40,694 nt of DNA from JBCBTJ01 sp964597685 (GTDB lineage: Bacteria; Pseudomonadota; Alphaproteobacteria; Caulobacterales; Hyphomonadaceae). The stretch's first letter is position 1, and every line of letters starts with the position of its first letter. Location: positions 1 to 40,694 of the forward strand of contig CAZQZC010000002.1 of the NCBI GenBank assembly GCA_964597685.1, in the 5' to 3' direction. Shown here one piece after another: positions 1-7,807 of the stretch. The notes below the pieces were generated by a model. The model worked only from the letters and a program-made list of their open reading frames with translations, was not told where the DNA came from and ran no database searches. A program made the position numbers and the translations under genes.

Positions 1-26
1 CGGTTCGATTCCGTCTACCCGCTCCA
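1..26 (+). tRNA. tRNA-Gly, 3' end only (cut by window start)
   Basis: The first 26 bases read as a T-loop (TTCGATT, 4-10) inside a T-stem whose 3' strand is CCGTC (11-15). They continue as the acceptor 3' strand TACCCGC (16-22), discriminator T23 and an encoded CCA (24-26). The acceptor implies a 5' strand GCGGGTA. With discriminator U73 this points to glycine tRNA; Cys also uses U73 but has a different acceptor stem. The anticodon lies outside the window, so the isoacceptor cannot be named. Confidence 0.85.
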
Positions 27-229
27 ATTCCTGAACCTTGCTCAAGACTTTGAATGTCCGACTTACTGCCAGGTCGATCCCAACGCGGGTCGGCGTCGGG
101 TCGGCGCATCTTGGCGCCGCTTCGCATTCGCGTCCCTCATGTCTGACCCGAAAGCGTCCGGACTTTATCGCCGCTAGATCGCAATGGGCGAGGTCGTCGA
201 CGGAGCTTAGCTCAAGCCGCGCAACCAAA

Positions 230-244
230 CGTTATATCATTGCG
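230..244. promoter_or_regulatory. Weak Zur-like site upstream of the CobW GTPase gene
   Basis: The sequence CGTTATATCATTGCG has a perfect left half-site (GTTATA) of the alphaproteobacterial Zur palindrome TGTTATA-N-TATAACA, but a poor right half. It lies 57 bases upstream of a gene pair (CobW GTPase, DUF1826) whose homologues are commonly repressed by Zur. The context supports the call more than the bases do. Confidence 0.3.
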
Positions 245-300
245 AGACTGTGCTGCGTGCGCTACTCGAGCGATCAAGTATTGGCAGACTGGAGGCCGGC

Positions 301-1530
301 ATGGAAACGCCTACTGGCTCTGATGAAACACGCCTTCCCGTCACCGTTCTTTCCGGATTTCTCGGCGCGGGCAAAACGACCCTGTTGAATCGGGTTTTGA
401 ACAATCGGGAAGGCCGGCGCGTCGCGGTCATCGTGAACGATATGTCCGAGGTCAACATCGATGCGGATCTTGTTCGCGCCGGCGCGGAATTGAGCCGAAC
501 AGACGAGACGCTTGTTGAGATGTCCAATGGCTGCATCTGCTGCACGCTCCGCGATGATCTGCTCGCCGAAGTGCGCCGCCTCGCCGAAGAGGGTCGGTTC
601 GACTACCTGCTCATCGAGTCGACCGGCATCTCCGAACCGCTCCCGGTGGCTGCAACGTTTGATTTTCGTGACGAGAACGATGTCAGCTTATCCGACGTCG
701 CGCGCATCGACACGATGGTGACGGTGGTCGATGCGGTGAATCTGTTGAAGGACTATTCCAGTCACGATTTTCTTCACCATCGCGGAGAAACGATGGGGGA
801 AGACGACAACCGCACTTTGGTGCATTTGCTGACCGACCAGATCGAGTTCGCCGATATTGTCGTTTTGAACAAGGTCGACGACGCCACCGCCGAGCAAGTC
901 GACGCCGCACGCAAGATCATCCGTAGCCTCAACGCCGACGCGGAGATCGTCGAAGCCAATTACTCTGATGTTTCGACATCAAAGATCTTCGACACGGGGC
1001 TGTTCGATTTCGCGAAAGCCGAACTCCATCCGATGTGGGCGAAGGAGCTGTACGGCTTCGCTGACCACGTACCGGAGAGCGAAGAATATGGCGTGACATC
1101 TTACACGTACCGCGCGCGCCGCCCCTTTGATCCTCAAGCAATCCATGACCTGCTCAACGGTCCGTTGCCGGGCGTCATTCGCGCCAAGGGGCACTTTTGG
1201 ATGTCGACGCGCCCTGAATGGCTGGCTGAGTTTTCGCTGGCCGGGGCGCTGTCCAGCATTTCGCCCCTCGGCACATGGTGGGCGTCGGTACCGCAGGAGC
1301 GTTGGCCCCAAAGCGACGCGTTACGAGATTATTTGAAGGTGCACTGGCAAGAACCATGGGGCGATCGCCGGCAGGAGCTCGTTCTCATCGGCGCCGGCAT
1401 AGACTGGCCAAAGCTGACGGCGAAACTCGACGCCGCCCTGGTCCCCGAGGCGCTCGCCGCTTCAATCGAGACGTTGCCCCAATTGGAAGACCCATTTCCG
1501 ATCTGGCGAAAGACTGAAGCCGCGGAATAA
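301..1530 (+). CDS. CobW/ZigA-family GTP-binding protein (putative zinc metallochaperone)
   Basis: This is a 409-residue G3E-family GTPase of the COG0523/CobW group, cytoplasmic proteins thought to deliver zinc to client enzymes under scarcity. The Walker A motif GFLGAGKTT is at residues 19-27. The family metal-binding CxCC motif (CICC) is at 78-81, followed by NKVD near residue 190 and a CobW C-terminal domain over about the last 130 residues. The ATG at 301 follows GGAGG at 291-295, so it is preferred over an in-frame start at 250. The downstream DUF1826 gene is a usual partner in Zur-controlled loci. Zinc rather than cobalt or another metal is inferred from this neighbour and the weak upstream site. 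Confidence 0.9.
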   Translation: METPTGSDETRLPVTVLSGFLGAGKTTLLNRVLNNREGRRVAVIVNDMSEVNIDADLVRAGAELSRTDETLVEMSNGCICCTLRDDLLAEVRRLAEEGRFDYLLIESTGISEPLPVAATFDFRDENDVSLSDVARIDTMVTVVDAVNLLKDYSSHDFLHHRGETMGEDDNRTLVHLLTDQIEFADIVVLNKVDDATAEQVDAARKIIRSLNADAEIVEANYSDVSTSKIFDTGLFDFAKAELHPMWAKELYGFADHVPESEEYGVTSYTYRARRPFDPQAIHDLLNGPLPGVIRAKGHFWMSTRPEWLAEFSLAGALSSISPLGTWWASVPQERWPQSDALRDYLKVHWQEPWGDRRQELVLIGAGIDWPKLTAKLDAALVPEALAASIETLPQLEDPFPIWRKTEAAE

Positions 1531-1593
1531 GCCGCTTCGCGGAAGTCCCGGCCTCGGGACGAACTCTTGGCCGGCATCAAAAGGACTTGTTGC

Positions 1594-2232
1594 TTGAACG
1601 CTTCAACAGCCGAAGAGACGGAACATTGGGATCCCGTGCGCCGCATCAGCCGCCCGGAGGAGCTCGGCGCGATCGTTGACGACGACGTTCACGCCGTCAT
1701 CTGGGATAGACGCCCGCCTTACTCCGTCTTGTCTGTGCTTGAAGCAACGCCTGTTGGTCGGATGGTCGGCGCTCATTTCGATGCGCCAGTCGGCGACGTG
1801 GGCGCCCGCGTTGCAAAACTGGCGCGCAAATGGGGGCTCCGCGGAACCGCCGAGCAACACTGGCTCGCGAACGATATCGAGAACCTTGCGCATCGTTTCG
1901 CGCAGATCTTGGCGATCCCGCGCGTCTTCTTGAGAATTGAATGGGTCCGCGACGACGCCTGTCGAAAGTTTCACTGCGACGTTGTAAAGGCTCGCCTCAT
2001 CTGCACCTATCGCGGTCCAGGAACAGAGTTGGGACCGGCGCGCGAAGGCGGCTCGCCCGCTCGCATTGACACCGCGCCAACCGGAAGCGCGATCCTGCTG
2101 AAGGGCAAACTATGGCCGGGCATGCGCAACGTCTCAGTGCTGCATCGCTCACCCCCGATCGAAGCGACCGGCGCGTCTCGATTGGTCGTTGTAATCAATG
2201 AAACGCCGCCGAACGCTGCGGCGACATCCTAA
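1594..2232 (+). CDS. DUF1826 domain protein
   Basis: A 212-residue protein of the DUF1826 family, whose function is unknown. The family signature is clear in the second half: a Cys-Arg-Lys-Phe-His-Cys-Asp stretch, then LICTYRGPGTE, then LLKG and a VLHRSPPI-like segment near the end. The conserved Cys and His residues could bind metal, but that is inference. It begins 63 bases after the CobW gene on the same strand and is probably co-transcribed; family members recur beside ZigA/CobW genes. The start chosen is TTG 1594, nine bases after AAGGA (1581-1585). An in-frame TTG at 1567 would add nine residues. Confidence 0.8.
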   Translation: MNASTAEETEHWDPVRRISRPEELGAIVDDDVHAVIWDRRPPYSVLSVLEATPVGRMVGAHFDAPVGDVGARVAKLARKWGLRGTAEQHWLANDIENLAHRFAQILAIPRVFLRIEWVRDDACRKFHCDVVKARLICTYRGPGTELGPAREGGSPARIDTAPTGSAILLKGKLWPGMRNVSVLHRSPPIEATGASRLVVVINETPPNAAATS

Positions 2233-2331
2233 ACTTTCAAGAAAACCTGATCGGCGCGCCGTCGGTCTCCAATCGACACACGCAATCAGTCGGATAACTT
2301 TAACGCAAACACGAAAGTGGAGGGATCGGCC

Positions 2332-3231
2332 ATGTGCGACGAGATCACGGAACGGGAATTAGACTCTCATTTAAAGAAGAAGGCGCTCACGCGACGAGCC
2401 TTCGGTGTCAGCGCATCCGCCGCGCTCGTCGCAGGCGGCCTCTTTCGCGCAGCCCACGCCGCGCCGAAGTATGAGAGCGGCGACCTGACAGAGACCGAAG
2501 TTGTCGTGCCCACACCCGACGGAGAGGCGGACGCCCTCTTTATCCATCCGACCGAGGGGGCCCACGCCGCGGTCATCTTCTGGCCGGATATCCACGGCGT
2601 GCGGCCGGCGTTTTTCGACATGGCGCGGCGGCTCGCCGGCGAAGGATACAGCGTCCTCGCGGTAAACCCTTATTATCGCACGACAAAGGGACAGCTCTTT
2701 TTCGATGGACTGACCCTTCGCGACCCGGGCGGACGCGAGCTTGTGACACCGCATTATCAAGCGCTTTCGGTCGAGACAGTCGTCACCGACGGGCAAGCGC
2801 TCGCCGATTGGTTGGACCAACAATCCGCGGTCGACACAGCCCGCGGCATTGGCGCGGTCGGGTTCTGCATGACGGGATCATGGACGCTGCGCGCCGCTGC
2901 AGCCGTTCCTGGGCGGATTAAAGCCCCCTGCTCTTTCCATGGCGGCGGCCTGGTGACCGAAGCGCCCGACAGCCCCCATCGTTTGGCCGACAAGATCACT
3001 GGCGGGGTTCTGATCGCGATCGCCGAGAACGACCACGTTCGCCAGCCTGAAGCCGAAGGCGCGCTGATCACAGCCTTCGAAGCCGCCGGCGTTCCGGCTG
3101 AGATCGAGGTTTATGAAGACGCCCTGCATGGCTGGGTGCCGACAGATTCCAGAGCCTACAATCCGGCGCAGTCCGAGCGCGCTTGGGGCCGTATGCTCGC
3201 TCTGTTCGACGCGCAACTTAGCGCTGGATAG
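2332..3231 (+). CDS. Dienelactone hydrolase-family protein with Tat signal
   Basis: A 299-residue alpha/beta hydrolase of the dienelactone hydrolase family. The N-terminus carries a twin-arginine signal (LTRRAFG followed by a hydrophobic Ala-rich run ending in AHA), so export in a folded state is expected. The catalytic triad is visible: nucleophile Cys179 in GFCMTG, Asp234 in ENDH and His266 in LHGW. The family hydrolyses dienelactones and related esters; the actual substrate here is unknown. The ATG at 2332 follows GGAGGG (2319-2324) with seven bases of spacing and is preferred to GTG 2317. It stands alone between the DUF1826 gene and a convergent PhoX remnant. Confidence 0.88.
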   Translation: MCDEITERELDSHLKKKALTRRAFGVSASAALVAGGLFRAAHAAPKYESGDLTETEVVVPTPDGEADALFIHPTEGAHAAVIFWPDIHGVRPAFFDMARRLAGEGYSVLAVNPYYRTTKGQLFFDGLTLRDPGGRELVTPHYQALSVETVVTDGQALADWLDQQSAVDTARGIGAVGFCMTGSWTLRAAAAVPGRIKAPCSFHGGGLVTEAPDSPHRLADKITGGVLIAIAENDHVRQPEAEGALITAFEAAGVPAEIEVYEDALHGWVPTDSRAYNPAQSERAWGRMLALFDAQLSAG

Positions 3232-3239
3232 ACGCTGTT

Positions 3240-3266
3240 CGCCAACGCTCCCGAAGCGCGTTGGCG
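3240..3266. terminator. Nine-bp hairpin between convergent genes
   Basis: CGCCAACGC (3240-3248) and GCGTTGGCG (3258-3266) form a perfect nine-base-pair stem with a nine-base loop, nine bases after the hydrolase stop. No T-tract follows on either strand, so it is at best a weak intrinsic terminator or a 3'-end protecting hairpin. Confidence 0.4.
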
Positions 3267-3296
3267 CCTAAGCTCAAACAGGCCGGCGCCGCCGCC

Positions 3297-3494
3297 TCAG
3301 ATCTTCCGGCCGTCGTCCCGTCGAATGGCGATGATGCTCGGCCGGGTCGCGCATCCGCTCGCAGCCAGAAGCGTCGTCGCTGAAAGACCGCCAAGGAACC
3401 CCCTGCGGCTCAGACGATCTTCGACGATGTCGCCCATCGTTCGCGCGCCGCGCTGAATACGTGGGTTCGATGTCGTGTTTTCCGATTGATCCAT
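3297..3494 (-). pseudogene. N-terminal remnant of a PhoX-type (DUF839) phosphatase
   Basis: A 65-codon reading frame that looks like only the beginning of a PhoX alkaline phosphatase. It has an SNPR-type N-terminus, then MGDIVEDRLSRRGFLGG, a twin-arginine signal, and a lipobox-like AASGC. Full-length PhoX proteins exceed 600 residues. Here the frame stops a few residues after the signal sequence, and no further PhoX sequence follows before the convergent hydrolase gene 65 bases away. It may be a deletion remnant or a tiny exported lipoprotein using a PhoX-like leader; I favour the remnant. Confidence 0.5.
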
Positions 3495-3630
3495 AATGCC
3501 GCCGCCCCTTCGCGCTACGGATGTTTGATAAACCTTGATTGCTACGCTTTCATCACGGTCTTCTGGTTTACTTCCGCCCCAGACCTGCGAACAAAAACGC
3601 AGGACGACACCTACGATTTGGCTTGGTTCG

Positions 3631-4473
3631 ATGGCGTTGCGCTCGTTTCATTCGCCTTGCACTCTCTTCGCGTTCTTGTGCGCGATTTGCAAAGGCGTCG
3701 CCGCAGTTCGATTGGCCGCTGCCGCCGCTGTAATTGTGGTCCTGAGCGCGGCGAGCGGAACGGCTTGGGCGCATCCTGAAGATGATTTCTGCGAAGCTGG
3801 CTCTGGCTTGGACCCGGCCCTTTGCCGACAACTTGCCGAGGCGAACAGGTCGGAGGACTCCACGCTTCGTCCCTTGCTTGACGAAGCGGGCGAGCCGCTC
3901 TCCATACTCGAAACGCTGGGCCGCTACTTTGAGATTGGCGTCCGGCACATCTTGCCGGGCGGCGCGGACCACATTCTCTTCGTTTTGGCCTTGTTCTTAG
4001 CGTCCGAACGGTTGCGAAGTCTGATCATCCAAATCTCCGCATTCACCGTCGCCCACACCGTGACGCTCGGGTTTACCGCCGCCGGCGTTATCGACCCACC
4101 CGCCTCGATCGTTGAACCGTTGATCGCCTTGTCGATCGCATTCGTCGCCGTCGAGAACCTGTTCTTCCAGGACATTTCGAGGTGGCGGCCTCTGATTGTG
4201 TGCGGGGTCGGATTGTTTCATGGAATGGGGTTCGCCGGCTTTGTCCGCGAGGTGGGCCTGCCGCCGGACCAATTCTGGGCGTCGCTGATTGGCTTCAATT
4301 TGGGTGTCGAAGTCGGCCAGTTGGCGGTCGTCGCCGCAGCTCTCGTGCTCAGCCTGCCGATCAAGAGAGGCCTCTCGCACGTGCGTGTCGCCTATCGCAC
4401 GGCTTTGGTTCTTCCGCTCTCTTGCGCGATCGCCGCGGCCGGGCTCTGGTGGGCCATCGAACGGAGCTTCTAG
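3631..4473 (+). CDS. HupE/UreJ-family membrane protein (putative nickel/cobalt permease)
   Basis: A 280-residue inner-membrane protein of the HupE/UreJ group, linked to nickel or cobalt uptake. A cleavable signal sequence ends at TAWA before HPEDDFC. Then come about six hydrophobic segments, including the family landmarks GVRHILPGGADHILF and GLFHGMGFAG. Their His and Asp residues are the expected metal-binding positions. The start at ATG 3631 is tentative because no good ribosome site precedes it; an in-frame start at 3535 would give an implausibly long leader. No urease or hydrogenase genes are in the window, so the metal cannot be assigned. The TAG stop lies inside the short repeat at 4470. 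Confidence 0.8.
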   Translation: MALRSFHSPCTLFAFLCAICKGVAAVRLAAAAAVIVVLSAASGTAWAHPEDDFCEAGSGLDPALCRQLAEANRSEDSTLRPLLDEAGEPLSILETLGRYFEIGVRHILPGGADHILFVLALFLASERLRSLIIQISAFTVAHTVTLGFTAAGVIDPPASIVEPLIALSIAFVAVENLFFQDISRWRPLIVCGVGLFHGMGFAGFVREVGLPPDQFWASLIGFNLGVEVGQLAVVAAALVLSLPIKRGLSHVRVAYRTALVLPLSCAIAAAGLWWAIERSF

Positions 4474-4485
4474 GGCGGATCCGCC
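4470..4485. repeat. Short copy of the CTAGGGCGGAT intergenic repeat
   Basis: CTAGGGCGGATCCGCC shares its first eleven bases with the copies at 21131 and 30346. It includes the hupE stop codon (TAG 4471-4473) and a 12-base palindrome GGCGGATCCGCC (4474-4485). It diverges from the other copies after GGAT, so it is a relative rather than a full copy. Like the others, it lies in a convergent intergenic space. Confidence 0.5.
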
Positions 4486-4516
4486 GAGGCTTGGCGGGCG
4501 GGCTTTTATAAAGAAA

Positions 4517-4548
4517 AGCCGCTCCAAACAGATCTGCGGGGAGCGGCT
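4517..4548 (-). terminator. Intrinsic terminator for the minus-strand NTF2-like gene
   Basis: A nine-base-pair stem, AGCCGCTCC (4517-4525) with GGAGCGGCT (4540-4548), is followed on the minus strand by TTTTCTTT. That is the layout of a rho-independent terminator for transcription coming from the gene at 4681-5154. Confidence 0.7.
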
Positions 4549-4582
4549 ATATTTGATCTGGGCTTCAGCCCGTGCAGCCTTG

Positions 4583-4632
4583 TAGCGGCGCGCTAGCCAT
4601 TGGACTCGCCGCGCCGCTATAGGTTTTGTTTG
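4583..4632 (+). terminator. Intrinsic terminator for hupE
   Basis: TAGCGGCGCG (4583-4592) pairs with CGCGCCGCTA (4610-4619), a ten-base-pair stem with a 17-base loop. A T-rich tail, GGTTTTGTTT, follows on the plus strand. It reads as a plus-strand terminator about 110 bases after the hupE stop, back-to-back with the minus-strand terminator at 4517. Confidence 0.6.
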
Positions 4633-4680
4633 GACGCATTTCCGGACGGCGAACCGGTCTCCACTTCGCCTGGAAACGCT

Positions 4681-5154
4681 TTATGGCTGATACGGCAAGG
4701 ACGAATGGTGCAGGACGATGCGCAGCACGCCGTCGGCGTCTTTCTTGTATCCCCAGCTCTTGTCGACTTTCGTGACCTGCCCGTTCTTGTCCGTCATGGT
4801 CACCCAGCCCATCCACATCGCCACATCGCCTTCGATGAACGTCGCGGCCGTATCAGAGACGCAGGTCCGCCACCCTTTGATGCCGAAGCCGCCATCGAGA
4901 GGGAAATCTGGATCGTGGCCCACGAAATAGGAGAGCGCTCCCTTTTTCGTCGGACGGAAGGTCTTCTCTCCGCTCGCTAAGGTCGGCTTGAACAGCACCG
5001 GACCGAGATTATAGCCGTAGGCCGCATCCAGCACGCCGTCGGCAATGGCGCGCGCGCCGTCAATCCCGTCCGCTTCATAGGCTTTCGCGATGGCGACAAG
5101 AGCGTCGCCCCAAGCTTGTCGGGCCTCGGTGAGTTCAGTCTCAGTAATCGGCAT
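4681..5154 (-). CDS. Small NTF2-like (SnoaL/DUF4440-type) protein, function unknown
   Basis: A 157-residue soluble protein without signal peptide. A helical N-terminus (TEARQAWGDALVAIAKAY) is followed by a strand-rich half containing GHDPDFPLDGGFG, MWMGWVTM and LRIVLHHSSLPY. The closing LRIVLHHSSLPY and overall size resemble NTF2-fold proteins, some of which carry misleading cyclohydrolase names in databases. I infer the fold, not a reaction. The ATG at 5154 has a strong AAGGAAGG site just upstream. It is monocistronic and ends facing hupE, with its own terminator. Confidence 0.65.
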   Translation of the reverse strand: MPITETELTEARQAWGDALVAIAKAYEADGIDGARAIADGVLDAAYGYNLGPVLFKPTLASGEKTFRPTKKGALSYFVGHDPDFPLDGGFGIKGWRTCVSDTAATFIEGDVAMWMGWVTMTDKNGQVTKVDKSWGYKKDADGVLRIVLHHSSLPYQP

Positions 5155-5265
5155 CGCGCCTTCCTTTCCTTTAGGGTGAGATCAATACGGCTTGTATTGG
5201 ATTGGCCGCGCGTCAAGACAAGGCTTCGCGAGCCGCGACGTCCAACCCTTCGCCTCAGGCCGGTC

Positions 5266-7476
5266 CTATCCGTCGGCGTCGTCCAGCCCGCGAATGCGCA
5301 AGAGTGGGCCAATTTCGGGATCCTTGCCGCGGAAATTGCGATAAAGCTCATCCGCCTCGCGCAGGCCGCCTGCTTCGTAGACCCAACGCTTCAGCAAGGC
5401 TGCAAGCTCCGGATCGTAGATATCGCCGGTCTCCTGAAACGCGGTGAATCCATCCGCATCAAGAATTTCCGACCAAAGGTAGGCGTAATAGCCGGCCGAG
5501 TAGCCGCCCGCGAAGATATGCGCGAAATATTGTGTGCGGTAGCGCGGCTCAATCTCATCGAGAATGCCGTATCCTCTCAGCACCTCTTCCTCGAACGCCC
5601 GCGCATCAGTGATTTCCGCGGCCTCATCCGGCGTCAGCCGATGCCAGGCCAAATCGAGCAGAGATGCAGCGATGAATTCGGTCGTCTTGAAACCCTGATT
5701 AAAGGTCGACGCCTCCCGCATGCTGTCGAGCAAGCTGCCGGGGATCACCTCGCCGGTCTGATAGTGCGTCGCATATTCGGCCAGAACCTGGTCCTGACCG
5801 GCCCAATGCTCCAGAATTTGCGCCGGGAATTCCGTATAGTCGCGCGGCCCGTCGACGCCAGAGAAGTTCTCGTACCGGATTTGGGTCATCAATCCGTGCA
5901 AGCCGTGGCCGAATTCGTGGAACAGCGTCTCCACCTCGTCGAACCGCATTAGGGTTGGCTCGCCGTCGGGCGGCGGGAGCAAGTTGAGATTGTTGGTGAT
6001 GATTGGACGGATTCTGTTCCCATCCACATCCGACGTGTTCCGATATGAGCTCATCCACGCGCCGCCGCGTTTGGAGTCGCGGGCGTACATGTCCATCATA
6101 AAGAGGCCAAGGTGCTCGCCGTCGGCGCCCTTCACATCGTAGGACGTGACAACCGGGTTCCAAAGCGGGGTTTCGACCTCCTCGAACGTGACGCCGAACA
6201 GCTTGGTCGCCACATCAAACGCGCCTTGGCGAACGGCGTCGAGTTCGAAATACGGGGCGAGCGCCGCATCGTCGAAGGCGTAGCGCGCCTGGCGCACGCG
6301 TTCGGCGTAATGCCACCAATCGTGACCCGCGGCTGCAAAATCACCGCCGTCTTCATTGATAAGGGTTTGGATGTCGGCGAGCTCTTGCTTGGCCCGCACA
6401 AGTCCAGGCCGCCAAACGCGCAGCAGGAACTCTTCCGCCGCTTCGGGCGTCCGCGCCATTCGAACCGCCAATTGATAATGGGCGTGGGACTCATAGCCCA
6501 TCAGCTGCGCGCGCTCGGCCCGCAATTGCGCCATACGAATGGCGAGGGGCCCATTGTCGTATTCGCCGCCGGCCGCCCGCAAGCGATACCCGTCGAAGAG
6601 CTGACGGCGCAATTCTCGATTCGTGGATTGCGTCATGAATGTCTCAAACGGCGAGCGATTGAGGCCAATGACCCATCTATCCTCGCCGTCGACTTTGATC
6701 GCCGCCCGGAAGCTGTCGCTAAGCCCGGCGAGATCGGCGGGATCTGTAATCTCAAGCTTGAAGCCTGTGGTCGCTTTGAGAAGGTTTTGCCCGAACGCCG
6801 TCGTAAGTTCTGAGATCTCTTCGTTGATCGCAGCGACGCGGTCACGCGCATCCGCGTCCAACGCGGCGCCGGCGCGCACAAAGTCTCGGTGCGTCAGTTC
6901 GAGCAGGCGCGCGTCCTGTTCATCAAGATCGAGCGCGTCGCGTTGATCATAGACCGTCTGCACGCGGCCGAACAGCTCCTGGTTCAACAGGATCGCGTTC
7001 GTTTCCCGCGTGAGCATCGGATAAATCTCTGTTTCCAGGCCCCGAAGCGTGTCGTTGGTGTCCGTGTTGGTGATGTTGCCGAATGTGGACGCGACTTTGC
7101 TCAACAGCGCGCCGGCCTGATCAAGCGCAACAATCGTGTTCTGGAAGTTCGGGGCGTCGTCCGACCCGACAATCGCGTCGATGTCGGCGCGCATCTCCAG
7201 AATTCCAGCCTTGATCGCCGGCATGTAATGCGTGTCGCGGATCTCGGAGAAAGGCGGCGTCCCGAAGGGCGTGTCCCAATCGGCGAGGAATGGATTGCCC
7301 TGAAGCTCTGCTTCGGTGACAGCGATCTCAGCGGGGCCTGCAGCCTCAGCGACGCTGGCCTCAGCGGCTGGGGCGTCGGCTGTATCGGCCGGAGCGCCTT
7401 GGGACGGGTCGCTTCCGCACGCCGCAAGGCATAGGGCTAAAGCCGTCAACGAAACCGCCGCGCCTGAACTTCTCAC
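5266..7476 (-). CDS. dcp: M3-family metallopeptidase, peptidyl-dipeptidase Dcp-like, lipoprotein
   Basis: A 736-residue zinc peptidase of the M3 (thimet oligopeptidase) family, most like Dcp, which removes dipeptides from peptide C-termini. The zinc site HEFGHGLHGLM is intact, and the third ligand Glu follows in the TEFPAQILEHW segment. The N-terminus is a lipoprotein signal with lipobox LAAC, then an Ala/Glu/Pro-rich linker, so the enzyme should be periplasmic and membrane-tethered. GTG 7476 is preferred because GGAGAG ends four bases upstream; TTG 7488 would add four residues. Full length compares well with the family. It stands alone, with 331 bases upstream. Confidence 0.88.
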   Translation of the reverse strand: MRSSGAAVSLTALALCLAACGSDPSQGAPADTADAPAAEASVAEAAGPAEIAVTEAELQGNPFLADWDTPFGTPPFSEIRDTHYMPAIKAGILEMRADIDAIVGSDDAPNFQNTIVALDQAGALLSKVASTFGNITNTDTNDTLRGLETEIYPMLTRETNAILLNQELFGRVQTVYDQRDALDLDEQDARLLELTHRDFVRAGAALDADARDRVAAINEEISELTTAFGQNLLKATTGFKLEITDPADLAGLSDSFRAAIKVDGEDRWVIGLNRSPFETFMTQSTNRELRRQLFDGYRLRAAGGEYDNGPLAIRMAQLRAERAQLMGYESHAHYQLAVRMARTPEAAEEFLLRVWRPGLVRAKQELADIQTLINEDGGDFAAAGHDWWHYAERVRQARYAFDDAALAPYFELDAVRQGAFDVATKLFGVTFEEVETPLWNPVVTSYDVKGADGEHLGLFMMDMYARDSKRGGAWMSSYRNTSDVDGNRIRPIITNNLNLLPPPDGEPTLMRFDEVETLFHEFGHGLHGLMTQIRYENFSGVDGPRDYTEFPAQILEHWAGQDQVLAEYATHYQTGEVIPGSLLDSMREASTFNQGFKTTEFIAASLLDLAWHRLTPDEAAEITDARAFEEEVLRGYGILDEIEPRYRTQYFAHIFAGGYSAGYYAYLWSEILDADGFTAFQETGDIYDPELAALLKRWVYEAGGLREADELYRNFRGKDPEIGPLLRIRGLDDADG

Positions 7477-7807
7477 ATCGCTCTCCAATCAATTCTGTTC
7501 GACCTGCGGGCGCGCAATTTTGCTCGACAGACGTATTCGCCAGCCTGTCCACATGTGCATGGGAACAAAGCGCCAGCACGCAGCGTTACTCTATTACACA
7601 ACCAATGCATCGTTCGGTACTTGGCAAATGGTTCGATCGTCAAGTTGTTGAACCGCGACCTTCCGCTTACGCGCCATCCTCTAGCTTAAGCCACGATGGT
7701 TGGGGCGGCAAACGCGCCGTCGCGAACGTAATTTCGCCGTCGCACAGCGCATTGCACGCTACGGGAATGCACTGATCCGCCACATCCATCCCCTCCAAAG
7801 GTTCGAA
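7477..7807. other. 331-bp gap between the M3 peptidase and FGE genes
   Basis: Both flanking genes are on the minus strand, so this gap must hold the 3' end of the FGE transcript and probably the peptidase promoter. I found no convincing reading frame, RNA gene, repeat or hairpin with a T-tract. A T-loop-like string GGTTCGAATC near 7800 lacks a matching acceptor stem and is not a tRNA. Confidence 0.6.

Noticed and set aside
3495..3630. Cobalamin or nickel riboswitch ahead of hupE
   Set aside because: I looked for the B12-box and similar conserved elements and saw none.
5116..5952. 278-codon open frame on the plus strand
   Set aside because: Antisense to the M3 peptidase and the end of the NTF2-like gene, with no motif.
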